Assembly (NCBI GenBank): GCA_965215025.1
Contig: CBDCCV010000001.1
Coordinates: 1,240,001 to 1,304,000, forward strand
DNA from: CBDCCV01 sp965215025
GTDB lineage: Bacteria > Bacteroidota > Rhodothermia > Rhodothermales > Salinibacteraceae
Direction: 5' to 3'
DNA: 64,000 nucleotides
Part shown: positions 34,271-42,113 of the stretch, piece by piece
How the letters are laid out: every line of letters starts with the position of its first letter
How positions within the stretch are numbered: position 1 is the stretch's first letter
Program-made: the position numbers and the translations under genes
The notes under the pieces: model-generated
The model's input: only the letters and a program-made list of their open reading frames with translations
Database searches by the model: none
What the model was told of the DNA's origin: nothing

Positions 34271-35935
34271 ATGGTCAACAACTTCTACACGCTAAAAGCG
34301 CTCGTGCGCGAATGGGCCGGCAGCCTCACGGGCTGCACGGTAGAGGACGCCTTTTCGCAGGAGCCGGGCGAGATCACGCTCGCCTTTGCCGGCGACGGGC
34401 GCGAGTGGATGATCCGCGCCTCCGTCGAGCGGCCCTTCCTCTTCGTCTTCCGCAGCGAGGGGTACAGCAAGGCGCGGCACAACGTGGCGACGCTCTTTCC
34501 AGCGGCGTTCGGGCGGCGGGTCGAAAACGTGCGCATCGCCGAGCGCGACCGGATGCTTTTCATCGACCTGGCCGGCGGCGGGTTGTTGCAGATCGTGCTC
34601 TTCGGCGCGCGGGCGAACGTGCTGCTCGTAGATGAAGAGGGGCGCGTCGAAGAAGCCTTCCGCCGGAGTGGGAAGCTTGCGGGCGAGGCCGCGCCCGCGC
34701 CGCGCGCCGCGCCGCAGCCCGAAACGCTCGACGCCTTTGAAAAGCGCTGGCGCCCGGATCGCAACACGACCGCGCAGGCGCTCTCCTCCGCCGTCCCGAT
34801 CTTCGACCGCACGCTCGCCGCTGAGGCGATGCACCGCGCGGGCGTCTCCGAGAAAGCGCCGGCCGACTGCACCGCCGCCGAGCGCGCCGCGCTTTTCGAG
34901 GCGGTCACGGCGCTGCGGCGCGAGCTGGAGAACCCGTCGCCGCGCATCTATTGGAAAGAAAGCTTCCCCGAGCAGTTTGCCCTCACCGCGCTCCACCACC
35001 GCGCCGAAGACGGCGAGGCCGAGGTGGAAACCTTCGAGAGCGTGGACGCCGCCGTGCGCGTCTTTGTGCGGCGGCGGCTGGCGGCTGAGCATTTCAAAAA
35101 GCTCCACAACCCGCTCGAAGCCGCCCTCGAAAAGGCCGCGCAGGATGCACGCCGCAGCGCCGAGCGGATGCTCGATGAGCTGTCGAACGAGAGCCGCGCC
35201 CAGCGCTACGAGCGCTACGGGCACCTGCTCATGGCCGCTCCGCACGCCGTCCCCGCCGGCGCCGAGGAAGCCGCGCTGCCCGACCTGTTCTCCAACGAAG
35301 AAGAAGTAAAGATAACGCTCGACCCGGCGCGCTCGGCCGTCGAGAACGCCGAGCGCTACTACGATAAGGCCCGCCGCACGCGCAAGGCGCGCGAAAGCGC
35401 CGAGCAGCGCCTCGTGGCGACCGAGGAAGAAGCCCAAGCCGCCGAGGCGCTCCTCGAAGAACTCCGCTGCATCGAGACGCTGGCTGACCTCAAAACCTTC
35501 CGCAAAGAAGAGGCCGCGCGGTTGGCGCCGTATCTCCAAACGGACGAGAGCGGCATCACGCAAGTGCCCTTCCGCCGGTTCGATCTCGGCGGCGGGTACG
35601 AGGTGTGGGTGGGCCGAAACGCGCGGCAGAACGATGACCTCACCTTCCATCACGCGCAGAAGTACGACCTGTGGATGCACGCGCGCGGGATGCCTGGCTC
35701 GCACACCGTTTTGCGCCTGCCCAGCCGCGACGCCGAGCCGCCCAAGCGCCTCGTTCACACGGCCGCCTCCATCGCCGCGCATTACAGCAAAGGGCGCGGC
35801 GCGAAGCTCGTTCCGGTGATGGTCACGCGGCGGAAGTACGTGAGCAGCCCGCGCGGGGCGGCGCCGGGGGGCGTGCGCGTCGAGCGCGAGGAGGTCGTCC
35901 TCGTCGAGCCGCGCCTGCCCTCCGAGGAAAGCTAA
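34271..35935 (+). CDS. rqcH: NFACT/RqcH ribosome quality-control protein
   Basis: A 554-residue Rqc2/NEMF homologue; the start is the ATG at 34271 (MVNNFYTLKAL). The N-terminal NFACT-N domain, a central coiled coil (about 290-430, many E, A and R) and a C-terminal NFACT-R/DUF814 domain (YEVWVGRNARQNDDLTFH, then DLWMHARGMPGSHTVL and SKGRGAKLVPVMVTRRKYV) are in the usual order. RqcH binds stalled 50S subunits and adds C-terminal alanine tails that mark nascent chains for degradation. The family was earlier annotated as fibronectin-binding. The gene stands alone here; the next gene, uppP, begins 107 bp later. Confidence 0.88.
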   Translation: MVNNFYTLKALVREWAGSLTGCTVEDAFSQEPGEITLAFAGDGREWMIRASVERPFLFVFRSEGYSKARHNVATLFPAAFGRRVENVRIAERDRMLFIDLAGGGLLQIVLFGARANVLLVDEEGRVEEAFRRSGKLAGEAAPAPRAAPQPETLDAFEKRWRPDRNTTAQALSSAVPIFDRTLAAEAMHRAGVSEKAPADCTAAERAALFEAVTALRRELENPSPRIYWKESFPEQFALTALHHRAEDGEAEVETFESVDAAVRVFVRRRLAAEHFKKLHNPLEAALEKAAQDARRSAERMLDELSNESRAQRYERYGHLLMAAPHAVPAGAEEAALPDLFSNEEEVKITLDPARSAVENAERYYDKARRTRKARESAEQRLVATEEEAQAAEALLEELRCIETLADLKTFRKEEAARLAPYLQTDESGITQVPFRRFDLGGGYEVWVGRNARQNDDLTFHHAQKYDLWMHARGMPGSHTVLRLPSRDAEPPKRLVHTAASIAAHYSKGRGAKLVPVMVTRRKYVSSPRGAAPGGVRVEREEVVLVEPRLPSEES

Positions 35936-36042
35936 GCGGGGCAGTTACCTTTGCATGAAATCAGGGCGCGCCGTTTCGCCTTGCCTGGCGGGCCGGTAGA
36001 TTGGCCCCGTTCTAAGAAACCAACAACGCGGAGGATCAGAAG

Positions 36043-36900
36043 ATGGAGTGGTGGGAAGCGGCGCTCCTGGGCCTCGTGCAGGGGCTGACGGAGTTTCTGC
36101 CGGTGTCGTCCTCGGGCCACCTGGTGCTGGGGAAGTACCTCCTGGGGCTGGACACGGCGGCGGCCAACCAGGTCACCTTCGAGGTCTTCGTGCACTTCGG
36201 CACGGTGCTGAGCATCCTCACCGTCTACCGCGAGCGCGTGGGGCGCATCCTCTACGCCGTCTTCCGCCAGCCCGCGCAGCTCGTGGCCGTCGGGGCGCCT
36301 TCTGGCGGCGGCGCGCACGCAGACGGAGGCCTCAAGGCGCGTTACCAGAACGACGGCGAGTTCCAGCTGGCCGTCTACATCCTGATTACGCTCGTGCCTA
36401 CGGGCATCGCCTACGTCCTCTTCAAAGACCCGCTCGAGGCCGCCTTCCAGAACCCGCGCCTCGTCTGCGCGATGCTCCTGGTGACGGGCACGCTGCTGCT
36501 GCTCACGCTCCTGCGCAAAAACCCGGACGGGCCGCTCTCGCCGCTCAAGGCGCTGCTGATTGGCGTGGCGCAGTCGGCGGCGCTGATCCCCGGCATCTCG
36601 CGCTCGGGCAGCACCATCTGCACGGCGCTTTACCAGAACGTCAGCCCCGAGAAGGCGGCCGATTTTTCGTTTCTGATGCTTTTGCCCGTGGTCGTCGGCG
36701 CGACGATCCTCAAGAGCGTGGAGATGTTCGAGCAGGGGATGGGCGTGGAGATGGGCGCGCTCCTCATCGGCACGCTCGTGGCGTACGTCAGCGGCGTGGT
36801 GGCCATCAAGGCGATGATCGGCTTCGTCGTGCGTGGGGCGCTGCACTACTTTGCGTTCTACTGCTACCTCATCGGCACGCTCGGCCTCGTTTTTATTTGA
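36043..36900 (+). CDS. uppP: Undecaprenyl-diphosphatase
   Basis: A 285-residue integral membrane phosphatase (BacA/UppP). It has the two active-site blocks GLTEFLPVSSSGH (residues about 15-27) and IPGISRSGSTI (near 185-195). It recycles undecaprenyl pyrophosphate to the monophosphate carrier for peptidoglycan and polysaccharide synthesis, acting at the periplasmic face. Length and about eight TM helices are typical. GGAGG nine bases before the ATG is a clear ribosome-binding site, which is unusual in this window. Confidence 0.95.
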   Translation: MEWWEAALLGLVQGLTEFLPVSSSGHLVLGKYLLGLDTAAANQVTFEVFVHFGTVLSILTVYRERVGRILYAVFRQPAQLVAVGAPSGGGAHADGGLKARYQNDGEFQLAVYILITLVPTGIAYVLFKDPLEAAFQNPRLVCAMLLVTGTLLLLTLLRKNPDGPLSPLKALLIGVAQSAALIPGISRSGSTICTALYQNVSPEKAADFSFLMLLPVVVGATILKSVEMFEQGMGVEMGALLIGTLVAYVSGVVAIKAMIGFVVRGALHYFAFYCYLIGTLGLVFI

Positions 36901-37027
36901 GGGAACGGCTGGGAGGGAAAGGGTGAGCGCGCGCGTGCAACCGTGGCGGCGGCGCTACGGTATAGGCTCGCGGCGCCCGTCTGCTCAAGAAGCCCCGTTC
37001 CCCTTTACCTCCACCCCTGCTCCCCCA

Positions 37028-37843
37028 ATGAAACTATCGGCTGAAGAAAAGCGCGCGCGCAAAGAGATCGAGGCGTGGCAGCACGGCAGCGCCTCGCGGC
37101 TGGCGCAGGCGATGAACTGGGCCATGATGCCGGTGGACTGGGCCGTCGAGCGCGCCGCGCCGGACGAGCTGGTGGACCGCGCCTCCGACGCGGTGAGCGA
37201 GTTTCTGGCCACGCTCAGCGACGCCTCGGAGTGGACCTACGAGGACGAGGACCTCTTGGCCGCCGCGCGCGAGCACGGCCTCGACGCCGAGCAGGTCGAG
37301 GACCTGCGCCACGAGCCATTGGAAGACCTCGACCCCTTAGCGCGCAGCCTCTTCACGCAGAACGCCGTCTTGGCCAGCGTGGGCGGGGCGGGCACGGGGC
37401 TGGGCGGCCTCGCCTTCATCGCCGCCGACATCCCCTTCCTCTTCACCGTCAACCTGCGGATGATCCAGCAGATCAGCGCCGCCTATGGCTTCCCCATGCG
37501 CGGGCCGGCGTTCCGCCCGGTGGTGCTCTCGGCCTTTAACGTGGCCGCCTCGGGCGGGCGCGAGGCCAAGAGCGAGGCCCTGCGCGAGATCGGCGTGGCG
37601 GCGGCGGCCTTCGCGGGCGACGGCGCGTACAAGGGCCGCGTCTCCGGCACGTTCCGGGATCAGAACCGGCACCTCCCGCGCGAGATCGCCAAGAACCTGG
37701 TGGGGCGCAAGCTCGCGCAGGCCGTCCCGCTAGGCGGGGCCGCCGTGGCCGCCGGCATCAACTACTGGTTTACGAGCGAGACGGCCGAGGCGGCGTACAT
37801 GCTCTCGCGCGCGCTGTACCTAGACTGGAAAGAGCGCTCGTGA
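37028..37843 (+). CDS. EcsC family protein
   Basis: A 271-residue EcsC-like protein; the start is the ATG at 37028 (MKLSAEEKRARKEIEAWQ), preceded by a pyrimidine-rich tract. Family features are the N-terminal charged helix, the glycine-rich hydrophobic core NAVLASVGGAGTGLGGLAFIAADIPFL and a C-terminal LGGAAVAAGINYWFTSETAEAA block. EcsC was first seen with an ABC exporter in Bacillus but is widespread and its biochemical role is unknown. Weak membrane association is likely. Confidence 0.85.
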   Translation: MKLSAEEKRARKEIEAWQHGSASRLAQAMNWAMMPVDWAVERAAPDELVDRASDAVSEFLATLSDASEWTYEDEDLLAAAREHGLDAEQVEDLRHEPLEDLDPLARSLFTQNAVLASVGGAGTGLGGLAFIAADIPFLFTVNLRMIQQISAAYGFPMRGPAFRPVVLSAFNVAASGGREAKSEALREIGVAAAAFAGDGAYKGRVSGTFRDQNRHLPREIAKNLVGRKLAQAVPLGGAAVAAGINYWFTSETAEAAYMLSRALYLDWKERS

Positions 37844-37895
37844 GGGCAGCGAATCGTGAACGGCAAGTAGAAGAGACGTCTCATCGACTACGCGG

Positions 37896-38618
37896 ATGAA
37901 CAACATCGGCTGGCAGCCAGAGGAATACTTGAGGAGGTTGCAAAGCCATCTCACGTGGGCCAGAGTGCGACTGAAACTGCACACGCTAATTGCCAATGCT
38001 CGTCGTGACCCTGAAATTGATGAAGCCTTGGAGGCAGCGCGCTTTTTCTTCTTCATGGCGGAAGAAGCGTTCTATCTCGACGCCGCTCTCACCGTGTGCA
38101 AGCTGTTTGACCAAAGAGAGGAAGCTGGTCTCGTTAAGTTTTTGAACAAGTCGCTGCAAGACAGAAAGAAAATTGACTATGGAGGAAAAGGTCTCAGGGT
38201 CCCTGATTTACAGGCCCACCTCTCTACCATGACGGGCTTCGAGGATGAGTTGGAAACGCTCAAAAGTCTAAGGGATGGCTGGCTTGCTCACCACGACCGG
38301 AGAGCCTTTGAAGACCCGACCACTTTCGTTGATGAGTATTATGTTCGTCCTGACGAATTGAAAAACATGGTAGACGCCGCACAGGAGATCTTGGTTGAGC
38401 ACTACGCTGCTTTCGGAATGGACTTCTCACCGGGCGTACCCAGAGAGGACGATCTCTTGTCCGTCATTGACCTGCTAATGAGGCACCGGAAGACTTGCCA
38501 ACGGCGGGTCGAAGATCCGTCAGATTTGGAGGGTGCTGTGAGGCTGATGGTCCATCATGAGCATTCACACGTTGATGCCCTCCGGTCGAAGTTGCATGGC
38601 GAGAGAGAAGACTCTTAA
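37896..38618 (+). CDS. HEPN/AbiU2-like protein, lower G+C
   Basis: A 240-residue mainly helical protein. An N-terminal block (ARFFFFMAEEAFYLDAALTVCKLFDQREEAG) and the following SLRDGWLAHHDRRAF resemble AbiU2-like HEPN proteins. R-x5-H in that segment fits the HEPN ribonuclease motif (R-x4-6-H). Its base composition is visibly poorer in G+C than the EcsC and der genes around it, suggesting transfer. There is no obvious antitoxin partner within 50 bp, so it is either a solo protein or regulated by substrate. An abortive-infection role is inference; no catalytic proof. Confidence 0.55.
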   Translation: MNNIGWQPEEYLRRLQSHLTWARVRLKLHTLIANARRDPEIDEALEAARFFFFMAEEAFYLDAALTVCKLFDQREEAGLVKFLNKSLQDRKKIDYGGKGLRVPDLQAHLSTMTGFEDELETLKSLRDGWLAHHDRRAFEDPTTFVDEYYVRPDELKNMVDAAQEILVEHYAAFGMDFSPGVPREDDLLSVIDLLMRHRKTCQRRVEDPSDLEGAVRLMVHHEHSHVDALRSKLHGEREDS

Positions 38619-38641
38619 GCCAGCTTCGGCAGCGTCCTTCC

Positions 38642-38671
38642 GCTCGCCGTTCACCACTCGCCACTCGCCCC
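38642..38671. repeat. Heptamer repeat run directly before der start
   Basis: Units GCTCGCC, GTTCACC, ACTCGCC, ACTCGCC ending two bases before the der ATG at 38674. Same unit type as at 30227-30262 before the SRPBCC gene. Confidence 0.65.
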
Positions 38672-38673
38672 GA

Positions 38674-39993
38674 ATGCCCCTCGTAGCCATCGTCGGCCGG
38701 CCGAACGTCGGCAAGTCTACGCTTTTCAACCGGATGACGGACGCGCGCCGCGCCATCGTCGAGGACCAGCCCGGCGTCACGCGCGACCGGCTCTACGGGC
38801 AGGCCGAGTGGAACGGCCGCCGCTTCGACGTGGTGGACACCGGCGGCTACGTCCCGCGCTCCTCCGAGGTCTACGAAAAGGCCGTGCGCGAGCAGGCCGA
38901 GATCGCCATCGACGAGGCCGACCTTTTGCTTCTGGTGGTGGACGCGACGACGGGCATCACGAGCGTGGACGAAGAGGTGGCCACGCTCCTGAAAAAAGGC
39001 GAGCGCCCCGCCCTCGTCGTCGCCAACAAGGCGGACAACCAGGAGCTGCGTTGGGACGCGAGCGCGTTTTACAGCCTCGGCCTCGGCCAGGTGCACGCCA
39101 TCTCTTCGACCAACGGCACGGGCACGGGCGACCTCATGGACGCCGTCGTAGAAAACCTGCCGCCAGCCCAGGAAGGAGAAGAGGAGGAGAAAAAGCGCAC
39201 GCACATCGCCGTCATCGGCCGTCCGAACGTGGGGAAGTCGTCGCTCGTGAACGCGATTTTGGGCCACGAGCGCGCCATCGTGGCCGAGGAGAGCGGCACC
39301 ACGCGCGACGCCGTGCACTCCGTCGTCCGCTTCGAGGGGCAGGACCTAATTCTCATCGACACGGCGGGGCTGCGCAAACGCGCGCGCGTGAAAGAGAACG
39401 TCGAGTTCTACTCCACGCTGCGCACCGAGCGCGCCATCCAGGAAGGCGACGTGGCCATCCTCGTCATCGACGCCGTGCGCGGGCTGGAGAACCAGGACAT
39501 CCACGTGCTCAAAGAGGCCGAGGAGGCCAAGCTCGGCCTCCTCATCGCCGTCAACAAGTGGGACCTCGTCGAAGACAAGGACTCGACCACGGCCAAGCGC
39601 TACGAGGCGTTCTTCCGCGAGACCTTGCAGACGATGCGCTACGTGCCGATGCGCTTCATCTCGGCCCTGCACCGGCAGCGCATCTACCAGGTCCTGGACG
39701 ACGCGCTGGAGGTGGCCGAGCGGCGGCGGCAGCGCATCCCCACGAGCAAGCTCAACAGCTTGGTGGAGGAGGCGGTCAAGGGGCATCCGCCGGCGTCGTA
39801 CCGGGGGAACCATGTGAAGATCAACTACGCCGCGCAGGTGGGCGTGGAGCCGCCCGTCTTTGCCTTTTTCTGCAACTACCCGCAAGGCGTGCACGCGAGC
39901 TACCGCCGCTACCTCGAAAACAAGATCCGCGCGGCGTTCGATTTCGCGGGCGTGCCGCTCACGCTCGTCTTCCGCAGCAAGCACCGGGAGTGA
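38674..39993 (+). CDS. der: Ribosome biogenesis GTPase Der (EngA)
   Basis: A 439-residue essential GTPase with two G domains and a C-terminal KH-like domain. G1 blocks are GRPNVGKST (residues 7-15) and GRPNVGKSS in the second copy (about 185). Switch/G3 DTGGY and DTAGLRKR, and G4 NKAD and NKWD, are all present. It acts in 50S subunit assembly in the cytoplasm. The start is the ATG at 38674 (MPLVAIVGRPNVG). The last 14 codons plus stop and one further codon are duplicated exactly 725 bp downstream, bounding a toxin-antitoxin module. The gene itself is intact. Confidence 0.95.
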   Translation: MPLVAIVGRPNVGKSTLFNRMTDARRAIVEDQPGVTRDRLYGQAEWNGRRFDVVDTGGYVPRSSEVYEKAVREQAEIAIDEADLLLLVVDATTGITSVDEEVATLLKKGERPALVVANKADNQELRWDASAFYSLGLGQVHAISSTNGTGTGDLMDAVVENLPPAQEGEEEEKKRTHIAVIGRPNVGKSSLVNAILGHERAIVAEESGTTRDAVHSVVRFEGQDLILIDTAGLRKRARVKENVEFYSTLRTERAIQEGDVAILVIDAVRGLENQDIHVLKEAEEAKLGLLIAVNKWDLVEDKDSTTAKRYEAFFRETLQTMRYVPMRFISALHRQRIYQVLDDALEVAERRRQRIPTSKLNSLVEEAVKGHPPASYRGNHVKINYAAQVGVEPPVFAFFCNYPQGVHASYRRYLENKIRAAFDFAGVPLTLVFRSKHRE

Positions 39994-39996
39994 GCG
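39949..39996 (+). repeat. 48-bp direct repeat, copy 1 (3' end of der)
   Basis: Covers the codons for the last 14 residues of Der (GVPLTLVFRSKHRE), its stop TGA and the next three bases. An exact copy lies at 40674-40721. Confidence 0.9.
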
Positions 39997-40001
39997 GAAG
40001 T

Positions 40002-40391
40002 CTACCACGCGGCCACAGATAGCTGCTCGACCTCATCGAAGTGCGCGTCGCGCGTCGCCAGCGTTAGCCCGTGCTGCCGGGCCAGCGCGGCAATCCAAAG
40101 GTCGTTTTCTGGGATGGGACGCCCTCGGGCGCGCAGCTTGTCCTTGAGACGCCCGTACATCCGGGCGGTGTTTTCGTCGCAGGAGAGCACGGCGACGGAG
40201 GAGGCGAAGTCTTCGATCCGAGTGAGATTTTCCTCCGAACGAGCAGACTTGCGCGCGCCGTAATAAAGCTCTCTAAGCACGATGCTGGGAACGAAAACCT
40301 CAACGTCTGCCAGGAGCGCCTCTTGCACGGCGGCCTCCTGCGCGAAGAGTGCAATGACGATGTTCGTGTCGAGCAGAACCTTACCAGTCAT
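40002..40391 (-). CDS. PIN-domain (VapC-like) ribonuclease toxin
   Basis: A 129-residue toxin; the start is the ATG at 40391 (MTGKVLLDTN). The PIN active-site acids are all present: D8 in LLDTN, E41 in ELYYGARKS, D97 in NDLWIAALA and D115 in TRDAHF. VapC toxins cleave tRNA or rRNA and are held inactive by a cognate antitoxin. Here the antitoxin gene overlaps the toxin start by 11 bp. The module is convergent with der, the two stops being 8 bp apart, and it lies inside the segment bounded by the 48-bp repeats. Confidence 0.92.
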   Translation of the reverse strand: MTGKVLLDTNIVIALFAQEAAVQEALLADVEVFVPSIVLRELYYGARKSARSEENLTRIEDFASSVAVLSCDENTARMYGRLKDKLRARGRPIPENDLWIAALARQHGLTLATRDAHFDEVEQLSVAAW

Positions 40392-40605
40392 GGGGGTCAA
40401 CCTGCTCGCAACCTTCTTCGATAGCACGCAACATGGCTTTCAGATCGCTCGGCGCAAGGGTGCCTGCGAAACGGAGCACATCGGAGCCAGGCGTTCCTTT
40501 CGGCGCGGTCAGCGTGCGTGCAAAGCGGAGCACCTGGCGTTGCTGCTCGGCGGATAAGGAATCGAGTTCGCTCATCAGCTCTTCCTTGGCGCTGGGATTC
40601 GTCAT
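40381..40605 (-). CDS. VapC-partner antitoxin
   Basis: A 74-residue protein encoded just upstream of and overlapping the PIN toxin gene by 11 bp. The N-terminal region (KEELMSELDSLSAEQQRQVLRFARTL) is a helical segment typical of small antitoxins with a LSxEQQxxVLxF pattern. The C-terminus (FAGTLAPSDLKAMLRAIEEGCEQVD) ends in an acidic helix that would mask the PIN active site. It should repress its own promoter as the TA complex. The subfamily (VapB versus other PIN antitoxins) is not resolved. Confidence 0.82.
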   Translation of the reverse strand: MTNPSAKEELMSELDSLSAEQQRQVLRFARTLTAPKGTPGSDVLRFAGTLAPSDLKAMLRAIEEGCEQVDPHDW

Positions 40606-40636
40606 GGAGACCTCGCAGTACAGGGGCCGACATTCG

Positions 40637-40666
40637 ATGAAGATACTACTTGCGGAAGACGACCCA
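40637..40666 (+). pseudogene. N-terminal remnant of a response regulator
   Basis: ATG plus nine codons read MKILLAEDDP, the standard beginning of a receiver domain with its acidic pair. Directly after it the frame turns into the der 3'-end duplicate, so only ten codons of the original gene survive. It sits between the antitoxin gene and repeat copy 2, marking a recombination breakpoint. Confidence 0.5.
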
Positions 40667-40673
40667 TGTTGCC

Positions 40674-40721
40674 GGCGTGCCGCTCACGCTCGTCTTCCGC
40701 AGCAAGCACCGGGAGTGAGCG
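40674..40721 (+). repeat. 48-bp direct repeat, copy 2 (duplicate of der 3' end)
   Basis: Exact duplicate of 39949-39996, lying in non-coding sequence about 100 bp before the NuoI-like gene. The repeat distance is 725 bp. Confidence 0.9.
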
Positions 40722-40824
40722 CCAAGGTTTTTGAGAACCTATCCGACGGCCTGCAAGTAGCAAAAGTACCGGCAGCGCGCGGCCCCGCTGCTTCTCTTTT
40801 ACGAACGACGCAGTAAGCAAGCTT

Positions 40825-41544
40825 ATGCCCGGAGGAACCCCCGTCAACACGCAGAAAGAAGGCGAGCGCGATCTCAACTTTTGGGAGCGGCTCTACTTCC
40901 CGGAGCTGTTCAAAGGCCTCGGCTACTCGTTCAAGAAGATGGTCGGGGAGGAGAACTACACGTTTGAGTACCCGGAAGAGCAGTGGTACCCGCCCGACGC
41001 CTACCGCGGCCGGCCCGTCCTCGTGGAAGAAGACGGTCGCCCGCGCTGCGTGAACTGCAACCTGTGCGCCAGGGCGTGCCCGCCCTTGGCCATCTCCATG
41101 CAGGGGAAGGAGGTCGAGAACGTCAAGGAGCGCGAGCCGGAGTGGTTCGAGATCAACATGCTACGCTGCATCTACTGCGGCTTCTGCGAGGAGGTCTGCC
41201 CCGAGGAGGCCATCGTGATGTCGAAGGAGTACGACCTCACGTTCGAGAGCCGCGACGAGGCCATCTTTGGCATGGAGCGCCTGCTCATTCCCAAAGAGCA
41301 GCTTCAGGACCGGCTCGATTACCTCGCGCAGTACAAGGACCCGCAGTTCGGGCAGCAGTGGGCCTTCCGCGAGGACAACAACATCCACAGCCTCAAGGAC
41401 CAGCACTTCCTGCGCTGGCTCGCCGACGAGGGCATGGACGAACTCGAGTCCACGCACGAGCGCGACGGCCAGGCCACCGACGGCGACCAAGACTGGGGCG
41501 CCGAGCGCCACGGCCCGCCCAAAACCGTCCACGCCGCCGAGTAG
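40825..41544 (+). CDS. NuoI-type 2x[4Fe-4S] ferredoxin subunit
   Basis: A 239-residue iron-sulfur protein like complex I subunit NuoI. The cluster motifs are CVNCNLCARACP (about residue 73) and CIYCGFCEEVCP (about 113), each with the distal C-P. The N-terminus LYFPELFKGLGYSFKKM is the membrane-surface helix of NuoI. The C-terminal 90 residues are acidic and longer than in Escherichia coli NuoI, as seen in some other bacteria. It would pass electrons to cluster N2 next to the quinone site. No other nuo gene is in the window, so the gene is detached from its complex, or the protein serves another quinone reductase. Confidence 0.85.
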   Translation: MPGGTPVNTQKEGERDLNFWERLYFPELFKGLGYSFKKMVGEENYTFEYPEEQWYPPDAYRGRPVLVEEDGRPRCVNCNLCARACPPLAISMQGKEVENVKEREPEWFEINMLRCIYCGFCEEVCPEEAIVMSKEYDLTFESRDEAIFGMERLLIPKEQLQDRLDYLAQYKDPQFGQQWAFREDNNIHSLKDQHFLRWLADEGMDELESTHERDGQATDGDQDWGAERHGPPKTVHAAE

Positions 41545-41550
41545 CTCTTT

Positions 41551-41575
41551 CTGACGACGGACGATTGACGACGGC
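41551..41575. repeat. Heptamer repeat run
   Basis: Units CTGACGA, CGGACGA, TTGACGA, CGG just upstream of the SnoaL-like gene start at 41580. Same family as the other heptamer runs. Confidence 0.6.
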
Positions 41576-41579
41576 CCTT

Positions 41580-42071
41580 ATGCGTGACCCAGCCGGCAAG
41601 AGCAAAGCGCTGTACGCGCGCTTCGTGGACCTGCTCAACCGGCAGGACTTCGAGACGATGCGCCGCGAGGTCATCGCCGACGACTACCGCGAAGTCTGCG
41701 TCGGCTTCACGCCGGGGTGGGTGGACTATGAGGACGGCGTGGCCTCGCTCAAGCAGGTCCTCGTCGGCATCCCGGACCTGCGCGCCGAGATCATCGACAG
41801 CGCGGCCGAGGGCGACAAGGTGTACGCCCGCCTCACGGTGCGCGGCACGAACACGGGCGCGTTCTACGGCGCCCCGGCCACGAACCGCCCCTTCGAGGTC
41901 CACATGTTCGACTACGTGAAGATCAGGGACGGCAAGATCGCCGAGCGCGTGCAGCAGAGCGACACGCTAAGCCAGATGCGTCAGATCTACGGCGGCGCGC
42001 TCAAGTGGATGAGCATCGGGGCGGGCCTCGGCGTCGCCGGCTTGGTCGCGGCGCTGCTGGTCAAGCGATAG
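41580..42071 (+). CDS. SnoaL-like ester cyclase family protein with C-terminal membrane helix
   Basis: A 163-residue protein from the ATG at 41580. Residues 5-130 follow the SnoaL/NTF2-like pattern: ALYARFVDLLNRQDFE, a VDYEDGVASLKQVLVGIPDLRAEI segment and FDYVKIRDGKIAERVQQSD. This cone-shaped fold hosts cyclases and many uncharacterised proteins. A C-terminal hydrophobic helix (IGAGLGVAGLVAALLVKR) would anchor it to the membrane. It lies 35 bp after the NuoI-like gene, filled by a heptamer run. Specific activity unknown. Confidence 0.8.
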   Translation: MRDPAGKSKALYARFVDLLNRQDFETMRREVIADDYREVCVGFTPGWVDYEDGVASLKQVLVGIPDLRAEIIDSAAEGDKVYARLTVRGTNTGAFYGAPATNRPFEVHMFDYVKIRDGKIAERVQQSDTLSQMRQIYGGALKWMSIGAGLGVAGLVAALLVKR

Positions 42072-42113
42072 GAAAGCCGCCTTCCGCCAAACTTCTCAGC
42101 ACGCTTTCCCGTC

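Noticed and set aside
35946..35953. TACCTTTG as a Bacteroidota -7 promoter box for uppP
   Set aside because: The TA-N2-TTTG match is good, but no -33 TTG lies at the right distance and such 8-mers occur by chance.
36833..37027. Upstream extension of the EcsC gene to 36833
   Set aside because: It overlaps the 3' end of uppP and the C/T-rich leader; coding character begins at the ATG at 37028.
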